Assembly (NCBI RefSeq): GCF_029962835.1 | Contig: NC_080573.1 | Coordinates: 38,309,001 to 38,373,000, forward strand | Source: Magnolia sinica | Lineage: Eukaryota; Streptophyta; Magnoliopsida; Magnoliales; Magnoliaceae | Reading direction: 5' to 3' | DNA: 64,000 bases | Part shown: positions 1-11,749 of the stretch, piece after piece | How positions within the stretch are numbered: position 1 is the stretch's first letter | Layout: every line of letters starts with the position of its first letter | The notes under the pieces: generated by a model | Databases searched by the model: none | Seen by the model: only the letters and a program-made list of their open reading frames with translations | What the model was told of the DNA's origin: nothing | Position numbers and translations under genes: made by a program

Positions 1-232
1 TACACACGTATTCACTATGCTATAGGCTAGTTACTTAATTTGCATATCTTAAGTAGCCTATGTGATTGGACCCTCTATTGGCTTGGAAGCCTTTAGAGTT
101 ATATTGCCTTTCTTAGTTTAATTGTTAAGTAGTTTGTATTAGGCAATTAAGATTTTTAAATTGGTATAATAATTGAAAAGCCTTATTCACCCCCCTGTAG
201 GACCTTTCTCGTATATTCATACTTCAAGAAAA
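1..232 (+). repeat. 3' end of a Copia-type LTR (partial)
   Basis: The stretch ends in a pyrimidine-rich block (TTATTCACCCCCCTGTAGG near 183-201), a common signature close to the 3' end of plant Copia LTRs. The solo LTR at 43567-45258 carries a related block in inverse orientation. The left part lies outside the window and no primer-binding site follows, so this is probably a solo or truncated LTR. Family membership is inferred from this one signature. Confidence 0.3.
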
Positions 233-299
233 GTGGTCTAAACCTCAATTTCATGTTTGAATGATTTTGTCAAAAGCATGACAAAAATCCGTGTGGCCA

Positions 300-700
300 A
301 TGCAGTTTGTGTGACATCTAGTCTTTCCATCACATTCACCATCTCATTTTAAGAAGTTATCCCAAAATCAGATAAATCCAAGACTTAAGTAGGACACACC
401 ACATGAAATAGTGGGATAGAAAGCTTAAACAAAAAATAATCCCTGGGGCCCACCATTATATTTATATGCCATCCAACCCATTCATAAGACAATTGCCAGA
501 AAGGTGAAGGAAAAACACAAATATTATGCAGTCCCAAAACTTCCATGGGCTTAAGCTAGGTTTCAATGGTGGGTGTTTCCATCCCCTTTATTTCTTATGG
601 TGTGGCCTACTCGAGTTGTGTATCTCCTTGATTTTCTATATCACTTTCTAACCTGATATGGAGAAGGTGATGGATAGAGAAGATGTAATGTGTTGGGTGC
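300..700. repeat. Foldback MITE-like element, copy 1
   Basis: Two arms of roughly 100 bp are imperfect reverse complements of each other. The left arm includes CCATCACATT, TATCCCAAAA and GGACACACCAC; the right arm includes GGTGTGGCC and GAGTTGTGTATCTCC. They flank a core reading GGGGCCCACCATTATATTT. The same arms and core recur at 27439-27965 and 28497-28830 and inside the Tekay LTRs. No coding capacity is visible. It is a non-autonomous DNA-transposon-like repeat, and its exact ends are not resolved. Confidence 0.45.
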
Positions 701-1475
701 CATAACTTTTTGTTGAATGCTCTAACTGTAATAAGAGTAATTTATACTCTCAGTGCATGACCTGTGATACACAAAGTCTATAGAAATGGCATAATTACCT
801 TACTAACTGCAATTAAATAAATTTTCAAACTTACTATTACTAAGACATACTCAAAATATCTAATTGATTAAATAATCCTAACCTCTGATTAGTGGACACT
901 CATTTCTTGAAATAAGAACTATTTACACTAGGCCTTATGTAGTCCAAATTAGCAAATGAGAAGCCACTAAATGTCGGCATACTCATACGAAAGATGGGAG
1001 AGAAACATACTCATACCAAGAGAGACTACTAGTGCATATATATCGAAAAAACATATTATGCTAAAAGAGTAGGATGCTCAGAGTTGTACGCATGACCAGG
1101 ACTAAAAAAGGCAATCTCATCTCTCGTATGACACATGACCGATGGACGTAATGAAAGCACGATCCTTAACATGTACATAAAGATTCTCTAAAAGACTTGC
1201 CATTTTTAGATTCTTTGTAACCAGTGTACGAACAGCATGATCTTCCCAAATTACCCTAAAAGAAAATTTTTCCTAGAGAACATCCAAGATTTTATCAAAA
1301 GCTATAAGAAAATTAGAGTGAACAGAGAAAAGCCATATGAAAGTCGAAACAAATCTTTATGATAGAGTAACACGATAAGGACTTTAGATTCGTGAATAGG
1401 ATACAATGCTACCCAATCAAAAGACTCATGCATTAGTCGCAAAAGTTTATGCACAACTACCACATCTTGGAAGCT

Positions 1476-1482
1476 TATAAAA
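1476..1482 (+). promoter_or_regulatory. Candidate TATA box
   Basis: TATAAAA stands about 60 bp upstream of the start of the ~700 bp dispersed repeat. No reading frame follows within several hundred bases, so any transcript would be non-coding or from a dead gene. This rests on the motif alone. The other stretches between 700 and 1540 are AT-rich and I see nothing recognisable in them. Confidence 0.2.
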
Positions 1483-1539
1483 ACACACTCGAAGAAGAGC
1501 TTCAGGCCCTCGCCAATACAAATTGATCGATTCTCTTTT

Positions 1540-2250
1540 CTGCTCTATGTTGTTTAAGCCTTTTGTCCTCTATGGATACTTCTTAGTTTAGCTTATAAGC
1601 TTAGTTCGTCCACTTCTATCCAACCATGCTATAGCAAGTATGGAGCCATTAGTTCTTAGTATAGTCTTGCTACTAGCCAGCACCTTGTTGTAGTACTCAT
1701 GTACTAGTTTAAATATCCATACCTAGATGTAGAATCCTTGTATTATTGAGTCCTTACTTAGTATATTTCAGATCACATCTTATGAACTTAACACCATGAA
1801 TTTCTGGTATTTTCCATAGCCATTATCACTAGTACAAACCGTCGTACATAATATTTTTTGTTAATTTTCTTTTTTTAGCCGATTGCACTACTCAAATACT
1901 CTAATTAATAAAATTAATCACCCAAACTTTATTTTTAATTATTTTCTTTATTACTTTATTGAGAAATATGATTGAAGCTATCACCATTGAAAGAAAAGTC
2001 AATGTCTTTAAGGCAAAAAGATCTCATTCAGAAGGACTAAGCCTCCCCTTCTAAAATCGCATGATCGTTATAACAATTAGTGGCTGAACAGTCAGGCCAA
2101 TGTTTACGAATTTGGTCCTAATCCAGCTAGTTTGACACCTGCTATCACAAATATTCAGTTTGTTTCAAGCTGAAAATGAAATTGGGTCGTTCATTATACT
2201 TATGGCCACGTGTTTGGATTGAACAACAACACTATTTTCTAGCACACAGC
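1540..2250. repeat. ~700 bp dispersed repeat, copy 1
   Basis: This stretch aligns by eye with 25905-26630 in the same orientation. Shared landmarks are CTCTATGTTGTTT, TTAGTTCTTAG, ATTATTGAGTC, GATCACATCTT, CTAATTAATAAAAT and CTCCCCTT. Identity looks like about 70%, with several indels. It has no open frame on either strand, no primer-binding site after it and no TG/CA ends, so I do not call it an LTR. The two copies may derive from an old duplication of host sequence. Each is cut or abutted by an LTR element, at 2299 and 25884 respectively. Confidence 0.6.
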
Positions 2251-2374
2251 CATGCGACACAGTGTGCTAAATTGTAGTTTCTTAGTAAAAACTATATGTG
2301 TCATGCCCCAAACTCAGAAACCGGGCTTACAAAATTCTCGATCGCCTAATCCGGGGTCTCATCAGGGCGCCTCC

Positions 2375-2605
2375 CTAGCCATGTAGGGCAGTTGTCACAG
2401 CCTGGAGTATCTGTTGTAACTGTGCGGCACTCACGGGTACGGTCAGATCCGCATCAGTCTCTGGTAGAGGAGTGGCATCCTTAGGCAGGGGAAGAGGAAT
2501 CTCTGGTGGAGTGGGAGTCACACGTGGTAGAGAGGGAGTCACTCGGGTCACTCTCTTGGCAGCATGTCTTACAGGAAGGAACAAGGGCCTATTATCCTTA
2601 AACAC
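2375..2605 (-). pseudogene. Tekay-like gag N-terminal fragment
   Basis: A 76-residue frame ends in a block (TVPVSAAQLQQILQAV) that matches the start of gag in the Tekay element at 53212 (TVLVSADQ and following, before its frame breaks). It lies at the expected distance downstream of the leader and PBS on the minus strand. It is proline- and arginine-rich at its N-terminus and stops where the internal deletion begins. The first residue shown may not be the true start. It is a non-functional remnant of a capsid polyprotein. Confidence 0.7.
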
Positions 2606-2756
2606 TCTTGAATATACACATGATGGGGAGCTCTATTAGAAAGTCTCTAAGTTATTTGAACTCGGGGACCTAATTATTCTAAGTTCTCAACAATCATAGA
2701 GTATAGGGTAGCTATTAGTAGAAATATGATGCTATACTTAGGTATTCCCAAGTTGT

Positions 2757-2768
2757 GCTTTGATACCA
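2757..2768 (-). other. Primer-binding site (initiator tRNA-Met type)
   Basis: The reverse complement reads TGGTATCAAAGC, one mismatch from the usual plant TGGTATCAGAGC complementary to initiator tRNA-Met. It is followed by the same leader (CAACTTGGGAATACC) that follows the PBS of the Tekay element at 53037. Confidence 0.8.
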
Positions 2769-3579
2769 ACTTCTATGATGCTTTGAGTAAAATGTTGAGT
2801 ATGCAACTCCTGCTTAATAAGTCCATATATCAGTACCATACATCTCTGGGATCATCACAGGAGTCTAGTACACTCTACGTCAGCTTGCTACCCCATCAAG
2901 CGCACAACTGGGTAAGTGGAAGAGACCTCACTATCCACCGACCAATATCGGCCCAGCTCGTCGATAGTGAACCCATTTATGAGCTGGTCAAACTCAACCT
3001 AACATTGCCTACTCCCTTAGGCGGGTAAGGCCACACCCTACCCAACCGACCACGGCACAGTAGGAGACACGACTTACTTGTATATGGCCCTCATGCACTC
3101 ATATATATCCACTTAGTCTCAACGTTGGGGCGTCCCCTAGCCTCGGAGGTTTAGGGATTTTCACCCATGGACATCTATCACGCCCGTATACTAGAACCAA
3201 ACATTTTCGATGTCCCATCTGGCCATCCACGACATGCCTATAGAGGCCATGATCCTAATGTCACTAGGGCGTACGGTAGTCATATCAAAACATACGAGAT
3301 GCATGAGTCATACCATCCAATCATGCATCAAACCTGCACATGCCGCGTGCTCATGTGGGGCAACTCCGTCTCTCAGGGAGTCCCATAATCAATCAGCTCA
3401 ATGTCACATGCTATGTTCAATCACTTCTCATAACAAGCATGCGGATGATGTATATGGGCATGTATCATGAAGCATACTAAGCATGATTATAATCATATAC
3501 ATCATAGTGGGCTGGTATAAGATGGCCCATGGCTCGTATAGGTGAATGGGTGATGTGCAATAATCACCTACACATAGTG

Positions 3580-3840
3580 GGCCTCACACATACAATGGGC
3601 CTTACACATATAATGGTCTTCATACATTCGATAGGTCTCTTACATCATAATTGGGTTTCATACAATTATAATGAGTCTTATACAATCACAATGGGCCTCA
3701 TACAATCACAACAGGCCTCATGCAATCACACAATGGGCCTCATATAATCACAATGAGTCTCGTGCAATCACACAATGGGCCTCATATAATCACAATGGCC
3801 TCATACAATCACAATTAACCTTACAATAACCTTATATAAT
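3580..3840. repeat. GGGCCTCATA minisatellite in LTR
   Basis: About ten degenerate units of 24-27 bp built on ATGGGCCTCATACAATCACA. It lies in the first LTR and resembles, but is not identical to, the GGGCC arrays of the other Tekay LTR copies. Confidence 0.75.
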
Positions 3841-6234
3841 CATAATGCTATACATACTTAGTGCGTATACTAATATAGTTGTAATCAATAATCGGCCTAT
3901 ATATGGCAGGGTTCATAGAAGGACAACAGATCTAATCCACAACATGAGGATCGGTCCTCAACAGTGGATATACCAGATCTAATACCACAGATTCTTCTAC
4001 CTATGGCCCGAGGTGATGATGCATCCCCCTCATAATAAGGATGGGTTTAAATGGCCTACTCATGCGCCTAAGAGTGGGCTTCCAGGTTTGGGTACTTCTA
4101 CTAGCATTAATGAGGACCCAAAGAATTGGGATAGCCCAATAAGGCGAGGTGGATCATACTAATAATAATAGGGGCCCATTAGTTTGGGTTAGCCTACTAA
4201 GGAGAAATGAGAATGAGCTTAATATAATCACAATGGGCCCCATACCATCTCAATGGTTTTTATCATGATGTTATACTAGCACGTACTCATAGTCAGCATC
4301 GATAATCGGCCTATACACAAGGCGGGGTCCATAGATGGACAACAGATCCATAACATGAGGGTCAATAGGTATTCCAAATCTGATAGCACTAATCCTTCCG
4401 TCTACGATAATGATGAACTCTCCTTATATCAAGGTTGGGCCTAGGTGGCCTACCTATACCTAAGGATTTGGAACGGGCTTCCTTTACAATACTATCATAT
4501 GGCCCACTAGATGCCTTAGGGGGCCCAAATAAGTCCTAGATGGACTCCAAGATTAAAAAGAAATAATCCTACAAGCCACTAATGGGGGCCGAACATTATA
4601 GGTTAGCCCAATATGAATAGATGGGTCATGCAAACATCAATGAGGCCTAATGATTTGGGTTAACCCACTTAAGAATGATGAGAATGGGCCTAACAAAGGC
4701 CTAAGGGAAGGTCACAATGTGGACATTTAACCATCATTGCCCATCAATGTGGACATTTAACCAACATTGCTCCTAAGTAGTGGCCCACATAGAGCCAAAT
4801 ATATAGCACATAAGGGCCTAATACACATCATAATGGACCTCATCACGTGAGCCATATATACATTACATTGGGTCTCATCACTTGGGCCATATGTACATCA
4901 CATTGGGCCTCACCGTCTGGGCCTCATATACATCACATTGGGCCTCACCATCTGGGCCTCATATACATCACCATGGGCCTCAAATATATCAAGTGCACCT
5001 GATGGGGCAGCTCACGGTTTAACAAAAACAGATGGACATCGTGCCTACTATACACTCATCAAGGTGGGCCTTATGCATCACAAAGTGGGCCCCACCAAAT
5101 GAAGAGCATGGATGTACAACACCTACATCATGAGGGGTCACACGTCCCAGAAAATGGACGGATAGCGTGGTTAAAACATACATCACAAGTGGGTTCCCAC
5201 CGTCTAGCTCGCTGGACGGTGCAGATAAATCACATGCGTTACTGTGGTCCCACGTGGTGGGCCACACGTGTCATCAAGGTGGACCCCAAGCTAGGGATGG
5301 ACGGCTGGATGGAACAGATACGTCTTGGTGCACCCCACACTATAGAAACAGATGGACAATGTTGAGACAAAACGCATACATCAAGGTGGGTCCCACCCCC
5401 ACGCGTGCCACACATGTGGTGTGGGCCCTGCCTAAAACAGACGGACGTCTTGCGTATAAAACACATACATCATGGTAGCCCACAGAGCTTGCTGACGACA
5501 ACCAGCAGTGGGACCCACTGTCCTAACATTGGACAGTGCGGATTTTTAATTCATACATCAAGGTGGGCTCACCCCACACGTGTGACATGTGTGGGTGGGT
5601 TGTAACGCCCTGACTTTTCAGGACTCGCATATACGATCCATTTCCTAAAAACTCGAGTGTTAACTTATAAAGAGCCAAAGTCCACATATATTGTTTTTTT
5701 TCTTTTATCAGAGTAAGCAGATGAGTGTACTATGGATAAATCAGACATAAAGGAGAGTTGCATTATCATTTAAATATGCAAGAAACTGCCTATAATGACT
5801 TATACAAACCAATGTTCCCATTTTTACAATACAAAATGAAATAATATTACATATGAAATAAAGTAAATTACAACAATCTTGGGATGTGAATCCTTAAGTA
5901 ACCCTGTGAACAGCATCGACTTACTCTACACCTGCATCAACTATTACGGTTTGATAGCATCAATGGTTATCGCAGTGAGGAGCACCCTCTAAGATTGCAC
6001 ACCCATCATTCATAATCCAATACAGATCAGAAGTCATGAGGATAGATATATTAAACAGGGCAATTCATAATTATGATCACATACTGAAAAATTAAGCCGA
6101 TCAACATAACTTCATCATAAGCATAATACAATAGCAATCGCAATGTGAGGGAATATGTCCAGATAATCAAATAATCAACCTTACAAACTCCATAAAATGG
6201 TTAGAAAATCAAGCTTTAAACCTCTACTTCACCC

Positions 6235-6765
6235 GAAAATCAAATCGTATGTGAACACCACAAGATGGCTAGGAAATCGCTAAGCGAACACCCGCTCCAC
6301 CCGAAAATCATGGTACGACTGAACACCACAAGATGAAGAGAGAACAACATACTGACGTCTACTTCACCCGGAAATCATATCATACGTGAACACCGCAAGA
6401 TAGCTAGGAAATCGCTAAGCGAACACCCGCTCCACCCAAAAATCATGGTATGACTGAACACCGCAAGATGAAGAGACAAGCAACATACAAACTCTAGACC
6501 ACCCAGAAATCAAATCGTACATGAACACTGCAAGCTGGCTAGAAAATCGCTAAGAGAATACCCGCTCCACCCAAAAATCATGGTACGACTAAACACCGTA
6601 AGATGACTAGAAAACCAACATATAAACTCTAGACCACCCAAAAATCGTATCGTATGTAAATACCGCAAGATGGCTAGGAAATCGCCAAGCGAACATCTGC
6701 CCCACTCGGAAATCACAATACGACCGAATAGTACAAGATGGCTAGGAAACAATAAGATATGCGAA
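6235..6765. repeat. ~134 bp tandem repeat, about four units
   Basis: Units begin near 6240, 6376, 6510 and 6643. Each contains GAACACCGCAAGATGGCTAG, then CGCTAAGCGAACACCCGCTCC, then AAAATCATGGTACGACTGAA. Each unit is itself two related halves of about 67 bp (both contain a GAACACC-GCAAGATG block), so the array arose by duplicating a dimer. The last unit is the most diverged. No open frame spans it. Confidence 0.85.
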
Positions 6766-8053
6766 TATAACCATCAAGCCACAAAAGGGCACCAACAACC
6801 CATCAAAGCTACGAAGGGAAAATAAACGATCCAAGCCACGTAGGATAAATATGTGGTCCAAGACATGTAAGGATGCACGATCAAAGTCACGTAAGTCAAA
6901 TATGGACCACAAGATGGTGAGTTCATGACGGGTCTCATTCATTACATAACTCGATCACAAACGACAGACATACAGTTAATTTACAATGTATGACTAAAGA
7001 TAGCATGTTATAATTAAATAGAGATGTCTACCATCTAACACAACAATTTAGCTTATTCAATAGTAAGGTAAGTAATTCAATTAGAGGAATCATGCCATCA
7101 TCTATATCCAGATTGATGAAATTAAGTGGGAAGCTCAAAGGGTGAGTCCTCACCTTACATGTCGAGTCGTCCATTAGTGTCGCTAGGAAATGCATGTGTC
7201 ATTAGAACCAAATCCTACCATACATTGTAAAATCGTATGGTCAGATGCAAGTTTTATATATTATTTAGGGTTAAGGTCTTAACCTAAGGTTTGGATTACC
7301 TAGGTTTTAGGGTCTTATCTTAAAGTTTACTTCGATGCTTGGATTCTAGGATTTGAATACTAAATTATTATTAATATTATTATATTATTATTGTACCGTG
7401 AGCTAAAGACTATTCATAATAAGAGTTTTAATCCATTCATATTAATAATGATGGTTCATAAGTTGATATTTAGATATACCAACAATATTTACTGTCCTTA
7501 TAATGACTAATAATCTCTTAAATAATATAAGTAATAATAATAAAAATTTTACTAACAATAATATAACAAGTAATAATATTAATAACTGTATTAACAAGAA
7601 TTATACTAACCTCATAAGAAAAATGGTAATATAGTCATAATGATGAATCTAGAACTGATAATAGGTGATATGGTCACATCATTTATGTTTAAACTATAGG
7701 CCTAGGGTTTAGGTTACTTAGGTTTAAAATTTTATCTTAGAGTCTAGGTTTGGCTAGATTTTGTGTAGTTAATTTTTAGTGCTAACTTAATAATTATAGA
7801 ATATTTATTAACATTAGTGTTATAGTTAATATTAGTTAATAATCATTATGATGACACCAATTAGCACAATCCACTATCAATCACAATTATTACATTATAA
7901 TATTAATTAAAATTAATAGTTGATAGCATTAAAATAACCCTAATCGTTGTAACGGATAGGAATACTAACTATATTATTGATAACTATGGAAATTAATAAT
8001 GAAGCTGATTGATGAAAAGAGATGAAAAATCTCACCATTGTTGACCCAGTTCT

Positions 8054-8740
8054 GAACCGAGTTGACTTGGTTCAACAAACCTTCCTCTCCTCTTCTTCCT
8101 TTCTCTTTCCTTCCTTCTCCCTTTTCTTTCTCTTTTCTTTCTCTTTCCCTGTGTGTGTGTGGGCTGGAACTCTAGCAATGAACAGCCCGGTCCAACTCAG
8201 GTGAGTCGAGTTGACTCGACAGCCATCTCTCCCCCTCTCTTTTCTTCTTCTCCTCTCCTTTCTTTTCTTCCCTTCTACTCTCCCTTTCTTCCCACATGAT
8301 GGGTTCCCAAACCAGCTCTGAGCACGCTGGAACATGGGACAACAAGTGGCAGAACTCGGACAGATCCAAGCACAGCGGATTGGGCCCGGTTTCTGCCTGA
8401 GTCGCGAGCACAACTCGGCCCGAACTTGGCTCGATTCGGGTTGTGAAACAAAGCACCCACCTTCCCTTTCCTCTTAATTTCTCCTTCTTTCCTTCCTGCT
8501 TCTTCCCTAAGAACAGCCAGCGACTCACTGGTGGTTTAATCAGTCCAGCGAGCCGGTGCACCCCAGAACTCGACTCGGTTCGAGCCGCTGCCAAACAGGG
8601 AAGCCTCTCCCTCTCTCTGATTCTCCTCTTTCCTTCTGTTTCTTCTTCCATTTCTTTTCTTTTCCACCTGCTGAAGGTCCTGCTGAAATATCCAGACATC
8701 CCGCAAGATTCGACCCGAACTGCGACTCAGTTGAGGACGT
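8054..8740. promoter_or_regulatory. Array of CGAGTTGACTCG-type dyad motifs in CT-rich DNA
   Basis: Near-palindromes recur in this section: GAACCGAGTTGACTTGGTTC at 8054-8073, GTCGAGTTGACTCGAC at 8205-8220, then looser versions near 8395-8440, 8565-8590 and 8705-8735. They are set among long pyrimidine tracts. A weak TATA-like word (CTATAAC) follows near 8994. The arrangement resembles a U3 enhancer region of an LTR. The long frames here on both strands are products of the CT/GA bias and I do not call them genes. Confidence 0.4.
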
Positions 8741-11433
8741 GGCAGCGTCAGAGAAGAAAGGTGTCGTTAATGGCAGTCTCTCTCTTGCTGCTTCTTTCTT
8801 CATTCCGCGAGCATAGGGCAGTTCCTAGGGGTACATTGGATCTTTATGATGCGGGAAACCAAAGGTTTGAGGGTTCTTACTTGATGGGTTCAAAGGAGGG
8901 AAGAAATAGTCATTTTTTTTTGGAAAAACGGGGAGTTGGTGCGGTCTCTCTCTTTCTTTGCAAAGAACCCTAGCTTCGTGGGGCTAGGATTGCTCTATAA
9001 CGGACGTCTGAGATGGAGAATCCCTCCTCTCACGCAGTTTGCTGAGCTGGAAGGAAACAGCTTCCATTTTTGGAATTTTTGTGTTTTTGGGGCTTGTTTA
9101 CACCCAGAATCGTGTGCGTGTAAAAGTGCCAAATCACTTGATACTTGGGGATTTTAGTCAGGGCTGAAGAACTCACACGATGGACGGTTTGGATTGTCCA
9201 TTTGAGCAGTGTAAGTGGGCCGTTGATCACAAACACGGACGTCCGTCCGTCCGCTGTTTTCAAACAGAAAGAGAGGGAACTCTCTGTTTATGGAAAAGTT
9301 TGGTCAACCCGCCTTGACCGGTTCTCTTTGGGTTGGTGCACAGCGGGTGCACATCCCTGCTGTGCACGCACACTTGCGGTGGGGTCCACCATGATGTTTG
9401 TGATAAATCCACTTTGCCCATTCTACTTTTGAGGCCCCAAGCAGCGTCCTTGATCGAATATCAAGCAGATCTAACGCCTAGGTGGGGCCCACAACTTGAT
9501 TTGGGTCCCGTTTATGGATTTCCCATTGATCTGTTGGTCGGATCAGTTCGAAATTGAGTGTCAACGGTTAAAAGAGTCCAAGGGTCAATTTAAGGCTTTC
9601 ATCATGTATTATTAACCAATACTAATATTAATATGGATTTACTTGTAATTAAAATAATTAAAAACTCATACATATATATAAATATAATTTCTAATATTAA
9701 CATGCTACTATATACATGTTATTAGTCACATATTCATTAATATAAAATTCCTAATATACAATATCATATTACACATATGTATGGATTGAAAATTGTACAA
9801 TATCTTGTTTAAAATCACATTGTTAAATAATATACCATCTTATTAAGATGTCTAATAATTTTTGTATACATGTTTAATACTACGTTAACATTTATAATTC
9901 AATTATATATTGTAAAATTATTATCCACTACGTTTAGTTAATATAATATTATTTTCATAATATTTTATATACCTTAAATACATACGTATCACTCTATTAC
10001 AATGTATTTTCATACATTATTTATTTGATAAATAAATTATCAAAATACATCCATAATCTTTTGATCCATGTTTGTGTAAAATTTATAATATAATAAATAA
10101 ATAAGATAATATACTTATTATATTTCATTTTACTATTGGGTGGTTTGATATGTGGATAGAGATCACCTTCGACAGTCAGATTTAAATAAGGATGCACGTG
10201 AATATTCACTAAGTTAGGTTTGCATCCTACTAAGTTAGTTTATATAGTAACACTCGAGTACGGAAAAGTACGGGGTGGTACATGAGTCTCACGTCCTAAA
10301 AGGATGGACGGTCTAGATATAACCATACCTCATGGTGAGACCACAGAACTTGTTGACATCAATAGCAGGCATGTGCTGCTGGCTGTCCAGCAGATGGACG
10401 GCCCAGATGTAACATATGCACGAGGTGGGTCCACACATGTGGGACCCACCAGCAACTTTGAACAAGTCTGATATTTGTTTTTTCTCTTCAACTGGGCCTG
10501 TCTAGACGGATAAGCAACAAGCCTGTCTGCTGGACAATCCAGCAAGGTGGGCCCACAAGCGAATGGCGTGGATCTAAAATACATACTTCATGGTGGGGTC
10601 CATTCGGGTGGGCCACATGGCCTCATCATCACCAAAAGAAATGAAAGAGAGAGAGAGGAAGAGAGACGGCGTAGTGGAGGGACCCTGCCACTATGGGCCC
10701 CTCTTTGTTTACAACACATACATCAAAATGGGTCCCATCACAAGTGGACCCTCAAATGAAAAATCAACGGTGGATATCCTAAAATCACCCACCAATTTTC
10801 ACTTCTTCTAGGCTCCTTGATCTCCTGAGCTCCTACGCTTCAACTTTGATGGAGGATGATGGAGATTGAAGGGCTAGGATGAGAGATGAGAGGGGTAGGA
10901 TCTGGGCCACACTTGGCTCTCTTGGAAGAGCTTGGACGTCCTCTCCTTGGGAGTTGCTTGGAATGGAGTGAGAAATGAGAGAGAGGAGTAGTGTGTAAGA
11001 GATATGACATGAAAGCATGGGTCTCATTAACTTTTAGGATGAGAGGAATGGGCTAAACATGGGTTGCTTTGACTAGTTGGTGGGAGAGGTATGGGTGAGT
11101 GATGGGTTGTACTTGACTCGTGATTGATTGATTGATGTGATGGATGATAGAGGTTCTCTTGGGATTCATAATGTGTGGCGTTTTTCTTAAAATAAATGTG
11201 GGTCTACAACTCCTAGCTCTGGTATCGCATCGGAGTGTGAGACGCGGCGTTAGAACCACGACAATGACGCGGTCGCAATAGTACAAGTCTTGGGTCAAGT
11301 CGACTCGGGTTGACAGGATGCAACTCAGGGTCTTGCGTAAAAGCTATCTACGTCGCGGGTCGCCGAAATTCTACCGGGGGGATCGTGGGATCCTAAGGAA
11401 CGGTATGGACTATGTTACGGGCCTTATAATATG

Positions 11434-11640
11434 GTTAATAAATCAAGATTAAAGGCTAGTGATCCCCCTCAGACTATGGAAGAACCACAAGATGAGGGAC
11501 AACAAGAAAAACCAGTCGTCGTGGAAGTTAAATATTCTTCCCAAGTCAATGGTATGTTGGACGATGTTCGACGACTTTATAGACCCTCTACAACTTGCGA
11601 GGGGCCATGCAGTGGATGACTATTGGTACTGAAAAATACC
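11434..11640 (+). other. Unassigned stretch with a short frame
   Basis: A 62-residue frame starts at an ATG lying partly in the target duplication (11431) and reaches 11619. It contains acidic and glutamine-rich text (EEPQDEGQQEK) and matches no family I recognise. Before the Tekay insertion this DNA was continuous with 2298. It could be a remnant of another element's gag or chance. Low confidence as coding. Confidence 0.15.
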
Positions 11641-11749
11641 ATAAAGGGAAAATCGTGATTTAAAAATATTTTCTATTAGCCTTTAATGTTTTAACATTGT
11701 TTCAATATAATAAGAATTATGAGTTATTTATATTTGTGGAAAACCTTCA

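Larger units (their letters stand above)
5601..10282. mobile_element. 4.7 kb TG...CA element without coding capacity
   Basis: The element begins TGTAACGCCCTGACTTTTC and ends AAGTACGGGGTGGTACA. It is flanked by TGGGT (5596-5600) and TGAGT (10283-10287), a 5-bp duplication with one mismatch, exactly inside the Tekay LTR. The two ends are also imperfect inverted repeats: TGTA, a C-rich block, a CTTTTC block and then ACTCGAGTGTTA. It holds a ~134 bp tandem repeat (6235-6765), a duplicated AT-rich block (near 7265-7350 and 7690-7780), a pyrimidine-rich section with dyad motifs (8054-8740) and an AT-rich tail. No retrotransposon domain is seen. A large solo LTR or a non-autonomous LARD-like unit fits best; orientation is uncertain. 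Confidence 0.7.
2299..11428 (-). mobile_element. Deleted Tekay-like Gypsy element with perfect TSD
   Basis: Read on the minus strand the order is 5' LTR (11428 down to about 2775), PBS (2768-2757), leader, gag start (2605-2375), then directly the last ~48 bp of the 3' LTR (about 2346-2299). Everything from gag to the end of the 3' LTR is deleted. The ends are TGTCATGCCCC and ...CCTTATA (TA for the usual CA). The element is flanked by a perfect 5-bp duplication, ATATG at 2294-2298 and 11429-11433, which proves the two ends belong together. A second element (5601-10282) sits in the LTR. It cannot be autonomous. Confidence 0.85.
2775..11428 (-). repeat. Tekay-like 5' LTR, interrupted at 5601-10282
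   Basis: This is the LTR of the deleted element, about 3.97 kb once the insertion is subtracted. That agrees with the ~3.9 kb LTRs at 49085-53031 and 57701-61584. It shows the same landmarks: the panel near 2880-3060 with GGGCGGGTAAGGCC-like text, GGGCC minisatellites (3580-3840, 4800-5000), GTGGGCCCACC blocks, and a conserved GC-rich start region (11150-11428). About 500 bp next to the PBS are missing compared with the other copies. No coding function; the frames seen here are by-products of repeats. Confidence 0.8.

Noticed and set aside
8022-8973. Long overlapping frames on both strands (up to 176 residues)
   Set aside because: They follow CT/GA-rich tracts, have biased low-complexity composition (S, F, L or K, R, E), overlap on both strands and show no domain.
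5601-10282. CACTA or other TIR transposon
   Set aside because: The near-inverted ends are imperfect, the duplication is 5 bp rather than 3, and no transposase text is seen; TG...CA ends fit an LTR-type element better.
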